From Bacteroidota bacterium (GTDB taxonomy: Bacteria; Bacteroidota; Bacteroidia; Chitinophagales; Saprospiraceae): a stretch of 64,000 nucleotides of DNA. The translations under genes were made by a program, and so were the position numbers. Below the pieces are notes generated by a model that was not told the origin of the DNA, searched no databases, and saw only the letters and a program-made list of their open reading frames with translations. Shown here piece after piece: positions 1 through 7,887 of this stretch (the stretch's first letter is position 1; every line of letters begins with the position of its first letter). Location of the stretch: contig WGNL01000019.1 in the NCBI GenBank assembly GCA_016124585.1, positions 186,001 through 250,000 on the forward strand, in the 5' to 3' direction.

Positions 1-83
1 TTTTCATTTTGACCAAAAGCCTGCTGGCAGTACAGGCTAATCATACCCCATATTACTAGCCAAAAGTATCTCATAAATTCAAT

Positions 84-1133
84 TTACTTTATCTCCCAAG
101 TACTTCCTCCCGCCAGCAATTTATCCAAATCTCCTTCGCCCAAATTGCTGACAATTGTATCCAATTGCTGGTGCAATTGCTCCTCGTAGCAAGGCCGCTC
201 CGTTTGATAAAAAACACCAAATGGACGTGGCATTGCAGCCGGGTTCACCGAAGGATTATCGAAGAAGCGGGCTAGGATATTGGCCTTCAACTGGTCGGTT
301 TCGTCATGTACCCAGAGGTCATTTTTCGTAAACTCGCCAGAGGTTAAGCTGACCACACGTGGGGTAAAACCATCCAGTCGCACACCTTTTTCATTTTCAT
401 TGCCAAAAACCAAAGGTTGTCCCTGTTCCAGCATCAGTGCCGTATCGGGCTTGGAGGCTTTTTCCGTAAACACCTCAAATGCGCCATCGTTGAAGATATT
501 GCAGTTTTGGTAAATCTCCAGCAGAGACGTGCCTCGGTGCGCATCGGCACGGGCTAGCATGTCCTTCAAATGCTTCGGGTCACGGTCCATCGAGCGAGCA
601 ACGAAGGTGGCGTCCGAGCCGAGTGCCAGCGCAATCGGATTCACCGGGTGGTCAATCGAGCCAAAAGGTGTGGAAGGCGACTTTTTATGCTCCTCTGAAG
701 TGGGCGAATACTGTCCCTTCGTTAGGCCGTATATCTGGTTATTGAACAGCAGGAGGTTCACGTCGAAATTCCGGCGGAGCAGGTGCATGAAATGGTTGCC
801 GCCGATGGAAAGTCCATCGCCATCGCCAGTGATGACCCAGACGCTGAGGTTCGGATTCGCAATTTTCAAACCGGATGCAAACGCCGGGGCACGACCGTGG
901 ATGCTGTGCATCCCATAGGTTTCCATGTAATACGGGAAGCGGGACGAACAGCCAATGCCTGAAACGAACACCGTTTCGTGTGGCTGCTTGCCAAGGTCGG
1001 CCAGCACGGTCTGCACCTGTTTCAGGATGGAATAATCGCCACAGCCTGGGCACCAACGAACGTCCTGGTCGGTGGCAAAATCCTTGGCTTTGAGGGTGTA
1101 AGGCACTCCGTTTGGATTGGAATCTACGGCCAT
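84..1133 (-). CDS. korB: 2-oxoacid:ferredoxin oxidoreductase, beta subunit (KorB-like)
   Basis: TPP-binding subunit of a 2-oxoacid (probably 2-oxoglutarate):ferredoxin oxidoreductase, which decarboxylates the oxoacid and passes electrons to ferredoxin while making acyl-CoA. The 349-residue length is normal for the family. Visible hallmarks are [12 protein letters not shown] near residue 27, the [13 protein letters not shown] segment around 60, [10 protein letters not shown] near 80 and the TPP/Mg motif [12 protein letters not shown] followed by [16 protein letters not shown]. There is no added ferredoxin domain, as in the two-subunit Kor type. The gene follows korA with a 105-bp gap holding an inverted repeat, so the two are probably co-transcribed. 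Substrate choice among 2-oxoacids is inferred from family resemblance, not proven. Confidence 0.93.
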   Translation of the reverse strand: MAVDSNPNGVPYTLKAKDFATDQDVRWCPGCGDYSILKQVQTVLADLGKQPHETVFVSGIGCSSRFPYYMETYGMHSIHGRAPAFASGLKIANPNLSVWVITGDGDGLSIGGNHFMHLLRRNFDVNLLLFNNQIYGLTKGQYSPTSEEHKKSPSTPFGSIDHPVNPIALALGSDATFVARSMDRDPKHLKDMLARADAHRGTSLLEIYQNCNIFNDGAFEVFTEKASKPDTALMLEQGQPLVFGNENEKGVRLDGFTPRVVSLTSGEFTKNDLWVHDETDQLKANILARFFDNPSVNPAAMPRPFGVFYQTERPCYEEQLHQQLDTIVSNLGEGDLDKLLAGGSTWEIK

Positions 1134-1140
1134 TTTTTAT

Positions 1141-1227
1141 GGTTTTAATAGGTTGATATCAGGTTGATGATAGTTGATAAAGACAGCAAATCGGACATTA
1201 TCAACTTTTTATAAACCTAATAAAACC
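1141..1227. repeat. Inverted repeat between korA and korB
   Basis: Outer arms at 1141-1154 (GGTTTTAATAGGTT) and 1214-1227 are complementary apart from one mismatch. An inner pair, AGTTGATAA and TTATCAACT, lies within them. The sequence could fold as a long hairpin in the korA-korB transcript, either as a processing or attenuation element or simply as an intergenic palindromic repeat. Confidence 0.6.
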
Positions 1228-1238
1228 TTTAATAAACA

Positions 1239-3083
1239 TCATTTCAAAAGATTTACTACAAAATCAAACAAGTCCTCGTGGGCAATCGGCGTTCCCTGAA
1301 TCTTGTTGAACGGAATGGCAGGCAGCAGGAATTTGTCCCGAATGACCTTCACAAGCTGTCCGTTGTTGATTTCAGGAATCACGATTTTATCAAAATGTTT
1401 CATCAATTCCTCTAAATTGCGGGGGAATGGGCGCAGGTAGCGCAGGTGGGCATGGCCAACTTTGTAGCCCAATTCCGTCAAGCTATGGGTCACCGCTTCG
1501 CAAACGCCGTAGGTGGAACCCCAACCCAGAATCAGTATATCGCCACTCTCGTGGCCCGACTCTATTTTTTGCACGGGGATATAATCGGCAATCATTTCCA
1601 CCTTCCGCTCACGGGTTTTTACCATGTGCTCGTGGTTGGCGGGGTCGTAACTGATGTTGCCCGTCACATCTTCCTTTTCGATGCCACCTACCCGGTGCAG
1701 CAAGCCCGGCGTACCGGGAACCGCCCATTGTCGTGCCAATTTCTCATCCCGTTGGTAAGGCATGAAATGGCTTCCATCTTCATGCTGCTTCGCAAAACTG
1801 ACCTTCATTTCCGGTATGTCCGATGCTTTCGGGAAGCGCCAAGGCTCTGCGCCGTTGGCAATATAGCCGTCGCTCAGCAGTACGACCGGAGTCATGTGTT
1901 GAACGGCAATCCGGCAGGCTTCCATCGCCACCTCGAAGCAGTCAGAGGGTTTACTGCACGAAACGACGGGCATAGGGCACTCCCCGTTGCGGCCGTAAAG
2001 TGCTTGTAACAGGTCGCTTTGCTCCGTTTTGGTGGGCAAACCAGTCGATGGGCCGCCCCGCTGCACATCAATGACCACCAGCGGAAGTTCCAGCATCACC
2101 GCCAAACCCATTGCCTCACCTTTCAGCGCCAAACCTGGCCCAGAGGTACCTGTGATACCAAGGCTACCGCCGTAGCTAGCACCGATGGCTGAGGAAACAG
2201 CAGCTATTTCATCCTCCGCTTGGAAAGTGCGCACCCCAAAGTTTTTCTGCTTTGACAAAGCATGCAAAATGCTGGACGCCGGGGTGATGGGGTAAGAACC
2301 ATAGAACAGTGGTAACCCCAATTTTTTTGAAGCAGTAATAAGTCCTAGCACCAATGCGTCATTGCCCATGATGCTGCGGTATTTGCCGGGAGCAAGCTCC
2401 GCAGGTTTTACCACGTATCGCTCACTCGACAATTCCATCGTATCGCCAAGGTGGTAGCCAGCCATCAGTGCCTTGTGGTTTGCGTCGAGGATTTCGGGCT
2501 TGCTTTTGAACTTGGCATTTAGAAACTTCAAGGTCGTGTCCATTGAGCGGCTGTAACGCCAGAGCAGGAAGCCCAGCACGAACATGTTCTTGCAGCGATC
2601 TTTTTCCTTGGTTCCCAAACTCGACTCACTGATGGCCTCACGGGTCAGCTTCGTCACGGGGATTTTAATCACTTCAAAACCCTCCAAGGTGTTATCTTCC
2701 AATGGGTTTTTGTCCTCGTCGTACTTGGCAAGTCGCAAATTTTTTGAATCAAAACCGTCTTCGCTGAGAATGATGGTTCCCCCCTTTTTCACGCTCTTGA
2801 TGTTCACCTTGAGGGCAGCAGCGTTCATGGCCACCAGCACATCAAAACGGTCGCCGGGCGTGTAAATCCGTTGGCTGCCGAAGTGGAGCTGAAACCCTGA
2901 AACCCCTGCGACAGTACCTATCGGGGCACGAATTTCAGCGGGAAAGTCGGGGAAAGTGGCGAGGTCACTACCGGAGATGGCAGTGTCATCGGTGAAAAGA
3001 CCGCCGGTAAGCTGCATTCCGTCGCCGGAGTCGCCAGCAAACTTGATGATGACGGCCTGTTTTTCTTGCGTTAATGTCTCCAT
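1239..3083 (-). CDS. korA: 2-oxoacid:ferredoxin oxidoreductase, fused gamma-alpha subunit (KorA-like)
   Basis: Partner of korB. The 614-residue protein has the gamma domain at the N-terminus (residues about 10-195, beginning FAGDSGDGMQLTGGLF). The pyrimidine-binding alpha domain follows from about residue 235 (GNDALVLG, YPITPASSILHAL, FQAEDEIAAVSSAIGASYGG, TGTSGPGLALKGEAMG, QRGGPSTGLPTKTEQSDLL). A C-terminal transketolase-C-like region contains ILGWGSTYGVCEA. Gamma-alpha fusion is usual for the bacterial two-gene form. It is first in the minus-strand korA-korB pair. It replaces or supplements the 2-oxoglutarate dehydrogenase step of the TCA cycle in many Bacteroidota; that role is inferred. 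Confidence 0.93.
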   Translation of the reverse strand: METLTQEKQAVIIKFAGDSGDGMQLTGGLFTDDTAISGSDLATFPDFPAEIRAPIGTVAGVSGFQLHFGSQRIYTPGDRFDVLVAMNAAALKVNIKSVKKGGTIILSEDGFDSKNLRLAKYDEDKNPLEDNTLEGFEVIKIPVTKLTREAISESSLGTKEKDRCKNMFVLGFLLWRYSRSMDTTLKFLNAKFKSKPEILDANHKALMAGYHLGDTMELSSERYVVKPAELAPGKYRSIMGNDALVLGLITASKKLGLPLFYGSYPITPASSILHALSKQKNFGVRTFQAEDEIAAVSSAIGASYGGSLGITGTSGPGLALKGEAMGLAVMLELPLVVIDVQRGGPSTGLPTKTEQSDLLQALYGRNGECPMPVVSCSKPSDCFEVAMEACRIAVQHMTPVVLLSDGYIANGAEPWRFPKASDIPEMKVSFAKQHEDGSHFMPYQRDEKLARQWAVPGTPGLLHRVGGIEKEDVTGNISYDPANHEHMVKTRERKVEMIADYIPVQKIESGHESGDILILGWGSTYGVCEAVTHSLTELGYKVGHAHLRYLRPFPRNLEELMKHFDKIVIPEINNGQLVKVIRDKFLLPAIPFNKIQGTPIAHEDLFDFVVNLLK

Positions 3084-3194
3084 AAAATCCTTGTCAAATA
3101 ATGATGGCGAGCATCCATTGGGTGCCTGTCATTTAGAAACCGGAAAATTAGAAAAGGTGGAGGTAAATCTTAACTGATTTTATGAAATGTGTAA

Positions 3195-3230
3195 AATAAA
3201 AAAACCTGTCAGGGATATCCTGACAGGTTT
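3195..3230 (-). terminator. Rho-independent terminator (minus strand)
   Basis: A 12-bp perfect stem pairs 3202-3213 with 3219-3230 around a 5-nt loop. On the minus strand it is followed by a run of T (A-run on the plus strand at about 3198-3204). It lies downstream of the small gene at 3335-3562 and insulates korA. Confidence 0.8.
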
Positions 3231-3265
3231 CGCAATTTGAAAATTTGTTACCAATCTTAAAAAGT

Positions 3266-3290
3266 AGCCCACACCGCAAGAAAGTGGGCT
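3266..3290 (-). terminator. Second hairpin after the small gene
   Basis: AGCCCAC (3266-3272) pairs with GTGGGCT (3284-3290). On the minus strand a short T run follows after two bases. With the hairpin at 3202-3230 it forms a tandem terminator pair. Confidence 0.55.
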
Positions 3291-3334
3291 TTGCAATTTG
3301 TAATCCTATGCTAAAAAATAAAATTCAGATTTGA

Positions 3335-3562
3335 TTACCCGGCCGCATAAGCATCCAGGTTAAGGAGACCAGCTACCCAGTGCGATTGCTCCTTGAGCAG
3401 GAACAATACAATCGCTATCGCCAGCATCATGGTAGCTTTGAAAATTCGGCGTTGATGACGGATAGCATCCGCTTTCTCGTTAGTAAGCCATTCAACAAAT
3501 TCAGGGGAAATCTCAGTGGAGTGGACAGGAGTGCTAAAGGCGATAGTGTTTGTTGCTTGCAT
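3335..3562 (-). CDS. Small single-pass membrane protein, unknown
   Basis: The 75-residue reading starts at the internal ATG at 3562 (MQATNTIAFSTP). The longer upstream extension is basic and aromatic and looks non-coding. The soluble N-terminal half contains a WLTNEKADAIRHQRR helix. One hydrophobic segment follows (MLAIAIVLFLL, residues about 47-57), then a short tail ending in DAYAAG. I do not recognise a family. It is monocistronic, with two hairpins downstream. The clean terminators and codon structure support a real gene, but the function is unknown. Confidence 0.5.
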   Translation of the reverse strand: MQATNTIAFSTPVHSTEISPEFVEWLTNEKADAIRHQRRIFKATMMLAIAIVLFLLKEQSHWVAGLLNLDAYAAG

Positions 3563-3707
3563 GTTAGTGTTTTTGTTTTTTTCTGCGAAAGAATAAGGGA
3601 AAAAACCGTGCCAAAAACTGAATTTTAAACTTTGAATTTTGATGGCTTTAAAAAATTTGCCAGTATCGAGCATCTAGCAACAGTTTCTGAAAGCAAACAA
3701 ATCAACA

Positions 3708-3715
3708 TACCTTTG
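3708..3715 (+). promoter_or_regulatory. Candidate -7 element for the FTCD gene
   Basis: TACCTTTG matches the Bacteroidota -7 consensus TAnnTTTG, about 100 bp before the formiminotransferase-cyclodeaminase start. No clear TTG sits 17-23 bp upstream, so the call rests on the -7 box alone. Confidence 0.4.
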
Positions 3716-3812
3716 CGAGCATGAAAATCAAACATCTTAAAAACACCAACACTCCTCTTTTTTCAAAAACACTTCATCAACTTATTTCAACAATCCTAAC
3801 CATACACTGATC

Positions 3813-5498
3813 GTGACCAATCAACTCATCGAATGCGTCCCCAATTTCTCCGAAGGCCGGGACATGTCCATCATCAAGCAAATCACCGACGAAATCGAAA
3901 GCGTGGAGGGCGTGAAGCTCCTCGACGTTGACCCGGGAAAAGCTACAAACCGCACCGTCGTGACCTTCGTGGGCGCACCGGAACCCGTCATTCAGGCAGC
4001 CTACCTAGCCATCAAAAAGGCTGGGGAAGTCATAGACATGAGCAAGCACAAGGGCGAACACCCACGCATGGGCGCTACCGATGTCTGTCCGCTCATTCCC
4101 ATCGCCAATATTTCTATGGAGGAAACGGCACAGTGGGCGCACAAACTCGCCGAGCAGGCAGGTGACGGACTCAGCATACCTTTTTATATGTACGAAGCAG
4201 CGGCTACAAAGCCAGAGCGCAGAAATCTCGCCACTATTCGTTCGGGAGAGTACGAAGCCTTACCAGAAAAACTGAAAAAACCGGAATGGAAGCCTGACTA
4301 CGGCCCTGCTGTTTTCAATGCAAAAGCAGGTGCCACGGTCATCGGTGCACGGGATTTTCTCGTGGCCTACAACGTGAACCTGAATACGACCAGCGAGCGC
4401 CGAGCTAACAGTGTGGCTTTCGATGTGCGGGAACAGGGGCGGGTGCTGCGAAAGGGCGACCCGATTGATGGAGAGATTGTGAGGGATGAAAACGGTGAAC
4501 CAATGCGGGAGCCCGGTGCTTGCAAGGCAGTTAAAGGTATCGGTTGGTATATCCCCGAGTACGGCGTGGCGCAGGTGAGCATGAACCTAACGAACATCAA
4601 CGTGACGCCGCTACACGTTGCCTTTGATGAATGTTGTAAAAGCGCAGATAGGAGGGGGTTGCGGGTTACTGGCTCGGAGCTTGTCGGTCTGGTGCCATTG
4701 AAGGTGATGACCGATGCAGGCCGCTATTTCCTCCAAAAACAAAACTGGAGCGCCGGCGTGTCGGAGGAGGAACTCATCCACATCGCTGTGAAATCGCTGG
4801 GGCTGGATGAACTGACGCCGTTTGACTCAAAGAAAAAAATCATTGAATACCAACTGGCAGATGAGCAGTCTTCCCCGCTTGTACACATGAGTTTGCGGGC
4901 CTTTGCCAACGAGACAGCAAAGGACTCCCCTGCCCCCGGCGGCGGTTCCATTTCGGCTTACGTTGGTGCGCTCGGCGCTTCGCTCGGCACGATGGTGGCC
5001 AACCTCAGTGCTGGCAAGCGTGGCTGGGACGAGCATTTGGAAAAATTCAGTGCTTGGGCGGAAAAAGGCCAAGCTATCAAGGACAAGCTGCTGAAATTGG
5101 TGGATGAGGACACGGCGGCTTTTAACCAAATCATGGCGGCTTTCCGTTTGCCGAAGGAAACTACGGAAGAAAAAGCGGCGAGAAAAACGGCCATCCAAGC
5201 AGCTACGAAATACGCCACGGAGACACCGCTGCGCACGATGCAGGCTGCTTTTGAGGTATTCGAGTTGGCAGAAGTGATGGTTGCCGAAGGTAATCCGAAC
5301 TCGGTGAGTGATGCAGGTGTTGGTGCGCTCTGCGCCCGTGCCGCCGTGATGGGCGCTTGGATGAACGTGAAAATCAACGCTGGCAGCCTCGCTGACAAGG
5401 AACTGGCGGCTGATTTTGTGAAACAAGCGGAGGCCATTGCGCAGCAAGCGAATATTTTGGAACAAAAAATCGTGAAAATGGTGGAGGGGAAGATGTGA
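3813..5498 (+). CDS. ftcD: Bifunctional glutamate formimidoyltransferase / formimidoyl-THF cyclodeaminase
   Basis: Predicted to move the formimino group from formiminoglutamate (histidine breakdown) to tetrahydrofolate, then cyclise and deaminate it to 5,10-methenyl-THF. The 561-residue protein has the transferase in the first ~300 residues, beginning LIECVPNFSEGRD, with the folate-site-like HKGEHPRMGATDVCPL around residue 75. A cyclodeaminase helical domain occupies about 345-561 (SPAPGGGSISAYVGALGASLG). The length matches the fused animal/Bacteroidota enzyme; many bacteria split these activities. The start is GTG at 3813. No other histidine-utilisation gene is present in the window. The next gene follows 74 bp later and is unrelated in function. 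Confidence 0.93.
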   Translation: MTNQLIECVPNFSEGRDMSIIKQITDEIESVEGVKLLDVDPGKATNRTVVTFVGAPEPVIQAAYLAIKKAGEVIDMSKHKGEHPRMGATDVCPLIPIANISMEETAQWAHKLAEQAGDGLSIPFYMYEAAATKPERRNLATIRSGEYEALPEKLKKPEWKPDYGPAVFNAKAGATVIGARDFLVAYNVNLNTTSERRANSVAFDVREQGRVLRKGDPIDGEIVRDENGEPMREPGACKAVKGIGWYIPEYGVAQVSMNLTNINVTPLHVAFDECCKSADRRGLRVTGSELVGLVPLKVMTDAGRYFLQKQNWSAGVSEEELIHIAVKSLGLDELTPFDSKKKIIEYQLADEQSSPLVHMSLRAFANETAKDSPAPGGGSISAYVGALGASLGTMVANLSAGKRGWDEHLEKFSAWAEKGQAIKDKLLKLVDEDTAAFNQIMAAFRLPKETTEEKAARKTAIQAATKYATETPLRTMQAAFEVFELAEVMVAEGNPNSVSDAGVGALCARAAVMGAWMNVKINAGSLADKELAADFVKQAEAIAQQANILEQKIVKMVEGKM

Positions 5499-5572
5499 GG
5501 GTAGCGGCATTTGAAACTCTTGCTTTGAACAATCCTAGCAACTTCCTTTTTTTAAAAGAAATTAAAGAACAC

Positions 5573-6439
5573 ATGCGATACCTGCTTTTACTGCTTTTTT
5601 TACCTAACCTCTTTGCTTGCACGCAGCAGGGAAAAGCACAACCAGAGCAAGTAAACCTCCAAGGGGGAAGTACTAAATTGCCGAAGGAAAAATATCAAAA
5701 AACAGTGGCAGACTCTGTGAAGCCAGTGGCAGTGAAAGACACTCCGGCACAACCAAAACCCAAACCGGAATTCAGCGTGGAGTACATCATGGGGAAATTC
5801 GACCCAGCACAGCATCCAGACTTCGTGCCTGTGGATAAAAAATACGCCGATGGCGAGGGCTATTACTTAAGGAAGGAAACGTATGCGAGCTTTGTGAAAA
5901 TGCACAATGCAGCTTTGGCTGATGGCATCACGTTAAGCATCATTTCTGCTACCCGCAATTTTGCGAAACAAAAATCCATCTGGGAAGCAAAGTGGACCGG
6001 CGCCCGTAAAATCGAGAACGGAGCGAACGCCGCCAAGAAATACCCCGATGCAAAAAACCGTGCGCTGAAGATTCTGGAGTACAGCTCCATGCCCGGCAGC
6101 AGCCGCCACCACTGGGGGACGGACATTGACTTGAACGACCTCGACAACTACACTTTCGAGCAAGGACCGGGTAAAAAAGTCTATGATTGGATGGTGAAAC
6201 ATGCTCACGAGTACGGCTTTTGCCAACCGTATTCCAAGAAATCAGAAGACGGTCGCAACACTGGCTACAATGAGGAAAAATGGCACTGGTCTTACATGCC
6301 CATTGCCAAAAAACTCACCGACCTCGCTGCCCGAACGATGACCGATGACATGATTGGGGGGTTCAAAGGCGCTGAAACGGCTGTAAAAATTGGCATTGTG
6401 GAAAAATATGTGCTGGGGGTAAACCCAGATTGCTTATAA
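5573..6439 (+). CDS. M15-family D-alanyl-D-alanine carboxypeptidase-like lipoprotein
   Basis: Peptidoglycan peptidase of the VanY/M15B type, 288 residues from the ATG at 5573. That start gives a proper lipoprotein signal (MRYLLLLLFLPNLFACTQQ, lipid Cys about residue 16). An upstream GTG at 5495 overlaps the previous stop and would bury the signal, so I reject it. After a Pro/Lys-rich linker the catalytic region shows SSRHHWGTDIDLND near residue 178 (zinc His and Asp) and WHWSYMP near 237 (zinc His). Expected location is the periplasmic face of a membrane. It probably trims stem peptides during cell-wall remodelling; the exact substrate is inferred. Confidence 0.85.
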   Translation: MRYLLLLLFLPNLFACTQQGKAQPEQVNLQGGSTKLPKEKYQKTVADSVKPVAVKDTPAQPKPKPEFSVEYIMGKFDPAQHPDFVPVDKKYADGEGYYLRKETYASFVKMHNAALADGITLSIISATRNFAKQKSIWEAKWTGARKIENGANAAKKYPDAKNRALKILEYSSMPGSSRHHWGTDIDLNDLDNYTFEQGPGKKVYDWMVKHAHEYGFCQPYSKKSEDGRNTGYNEEKWHWSYMPIAKKLTDLAARTMTDDMIGGFKGAETAVKIGIVEKYVLGVNPDCL

Positions 6440-6440
6440 T

Positions 6441-6475
6441 AAAAAAACGGGGCAAAGATATTCCCTGCCCCGTTT
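6441..6475 (-). terminator. Hairpin terminator serving the minus strand
   Basis: AAACGGGGCA (6445-6454) pairs with TGCCCCGTTT (6466-6475). The flanking A-run at 6441-6447 gives a strong U tract only on the minus strand. It therefore best terminates the T9SS remnant at 6504-6722, and may also stop the M15 gene from the other side. Confidence 0.7.
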
Positions 6476-6503
6476 AGGCGAACCTATTCGTTTACAAAAA
6501 AGC

Positions 6504-6722
6504 CTACCACGTCTTTTCTATTTTCTGTGTACTTGCTCCTTTTTTAGTTTGAATTTTTAGGAAGTACATTCCCACAGAAAAATCCTCCATAGGCAGTATC
6601 TCATAATTTAGACCTTGTGAGCGAAAGTCCTTATTAATCCAAAGGGTTTTGCCAGTTATATCCACCAAGCTGACTAGCAGCGACTGCATATGATTACCAT
6701 AATTTAATACAGAACAGGAAAA
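6504..6722 (-). pseudogene. Truncated T9SS type A C-terminal sorting domain (gene remnant)
   Basis: The open stretch reads as the end of a T9SS-sorted protein: LVDITGKTLW, then GMYFLKIQTKKG and a terminal KIEKTW, typical of the Por-secretion tail. Coding resemblance extends upstream of the ATG at 6689 (VLNYGNHMQSLL) to an in-frame stop at 6723-6725. No cargo domain, signal peptide or start precedes it. A good terminator follows it, so it appears to be the 3' end of a lost gene. I found nothing else recognisable in 6723-6975. Confidence 0.6.
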
Positions 6723-6975
6723 CTACTGGAGCTTTTCTTTGAAAAGGATGAGGATTTCAAATCAGTGGCACAATGTAGAAGAAATGTATGGCTAAAGCAA
6801 TAGGCTACAGTTTCTTTGAGGTCAATTAAAATTGAGGCAGTGGTAATAAACCTCCCTTCCATTTTTTGAACATTAATTTGAAAATGAAAAAGAAGTAGTT
6901 TTTATAAAATGAAAATATTTTTCTGGAAGCTACCCACTTTTACCCTACATTTCCCCCGAAAATCAAAATCAAGTT

Positions 6976-7866
6976 ATGGACAGGAGAGCCTTTCACAAAA
7001 CAATAACATCTGCCGCAGCCGTTTTCGCCATTGCGCCTCGTGCTTTTAATTTTGGAAAATTGGACAAAATGTCCCGTATCGCCATGTCCACTGTCACTTT
7101 TCGGGAACGGTTTGAGAGCACGAAATTAAAAGGTAAAAATGCTGCCACTAACGATTTGACGCTGTTGCAGATACCCGGTTATTTCGCTGACCGCTTCCGT
7201 TTGCACAATATGGAATTTTGGAGCAAGCACTTCGAATCCATTGAGCCTGCTTATTTGAAGGAGCTAAAAAATGCCATCAAGAAGCAAAAAAGCACGTTGG
7301 TCAACATTCAATTCGATGAGGACTACCAAATCGGATCACCCGATGAGCAGGTTCGGAAAAAAAGCCTTGAATTGGCTTTGCGCTGGGTGGATGCCGCCAA
7401 AACCCTTTGTTCCGGCGCTATTCGGGTGAACCCAGGCAAAGGCGAAGCTGGTTACGCAATCGATAGCTTAAAAATCATCAAAAAAGCTTGCCAGAAAAAT
7501 GGGTTGATTCTGATGGTGGAGAACCATTTCGGGATGGAAATGGATACGGGCATTCATTTGAGAATATTGAAGGAGGTGGGTAAAAATATTTACTCATTGC
7601 CCGATTATGGCAATTATCCCAATGAGACGAGGTATGAGGCTTTGGCTAAAATCATCCCGTATGCCTACCAGATTTCCGCCAAAACGATTGAGTTCGATGA
7701 ACACATGAACCACTTGTCTTTTGACTTCGATCGCTGTATGAAAATGGTGGTTGATAGTGGGTTCAAGGGTATTTATTCGGTAGAACAATGGAGCCCAACG
7801 CCGCTTAAAACCAGCGAGGAAGCAATTGCAGATTGGATGATTGAACGAGTAAAAACCTATTGTTAA
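6976..7866 (+). CDS. Sugar phosphate isomerase/epimerase-like TIM-barrel protein
   Basis: The 296-residue protein belongs to the xylose-isomerase/AP-endonuclease-2-like TIM-barrel superfamily. It opens with a Tat-like leader (MDRRAFHKTITSAAAVFAIA), suggesting export of a folded protein. Candidate metal ligands are the Glu in LMVENHFG (about residue 179), the Asp in PDYGNYPNE (about 212) and the Glu in YSVEQWSP near the end. It lies 21 bp before the PQQ dehydrogenase and is probably co-transcribed with it and with the FG-GAP protein. That suggests a secreted carbohydrate or polyol pathway, but the substrate cannot be read from sequence. Confidence 0.75.
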   Translation: MDRRAFHKTITSAAAVFAIAPRAFNFGKLDKMSRIAMSTVTFRERFESTKLKGKNAATNDLTLLQIPGYFADRFRLHNMEFWSKHFESIEPAYLKELKNAIKKQKSTLVNIQFDEDYQIGSPDEQVRKKSLELALRWVDAAKTLCSGAIRVNPGKGEAGYAIDSLKIIKKACQKNGLILMVENHFGMEMDTGIHLRILKEVGKNIYSLPDYGNYPNETRYEALAKIIPYAYQISAKTIEFDEHMNHLSFDFDRCMKMVVDSGFKGIYSVEQWSPTPLKTSEEAIADWMIERVKTYC

Positions 7867-7887
7867 ACGAATCAAAAGCCAACGCCT

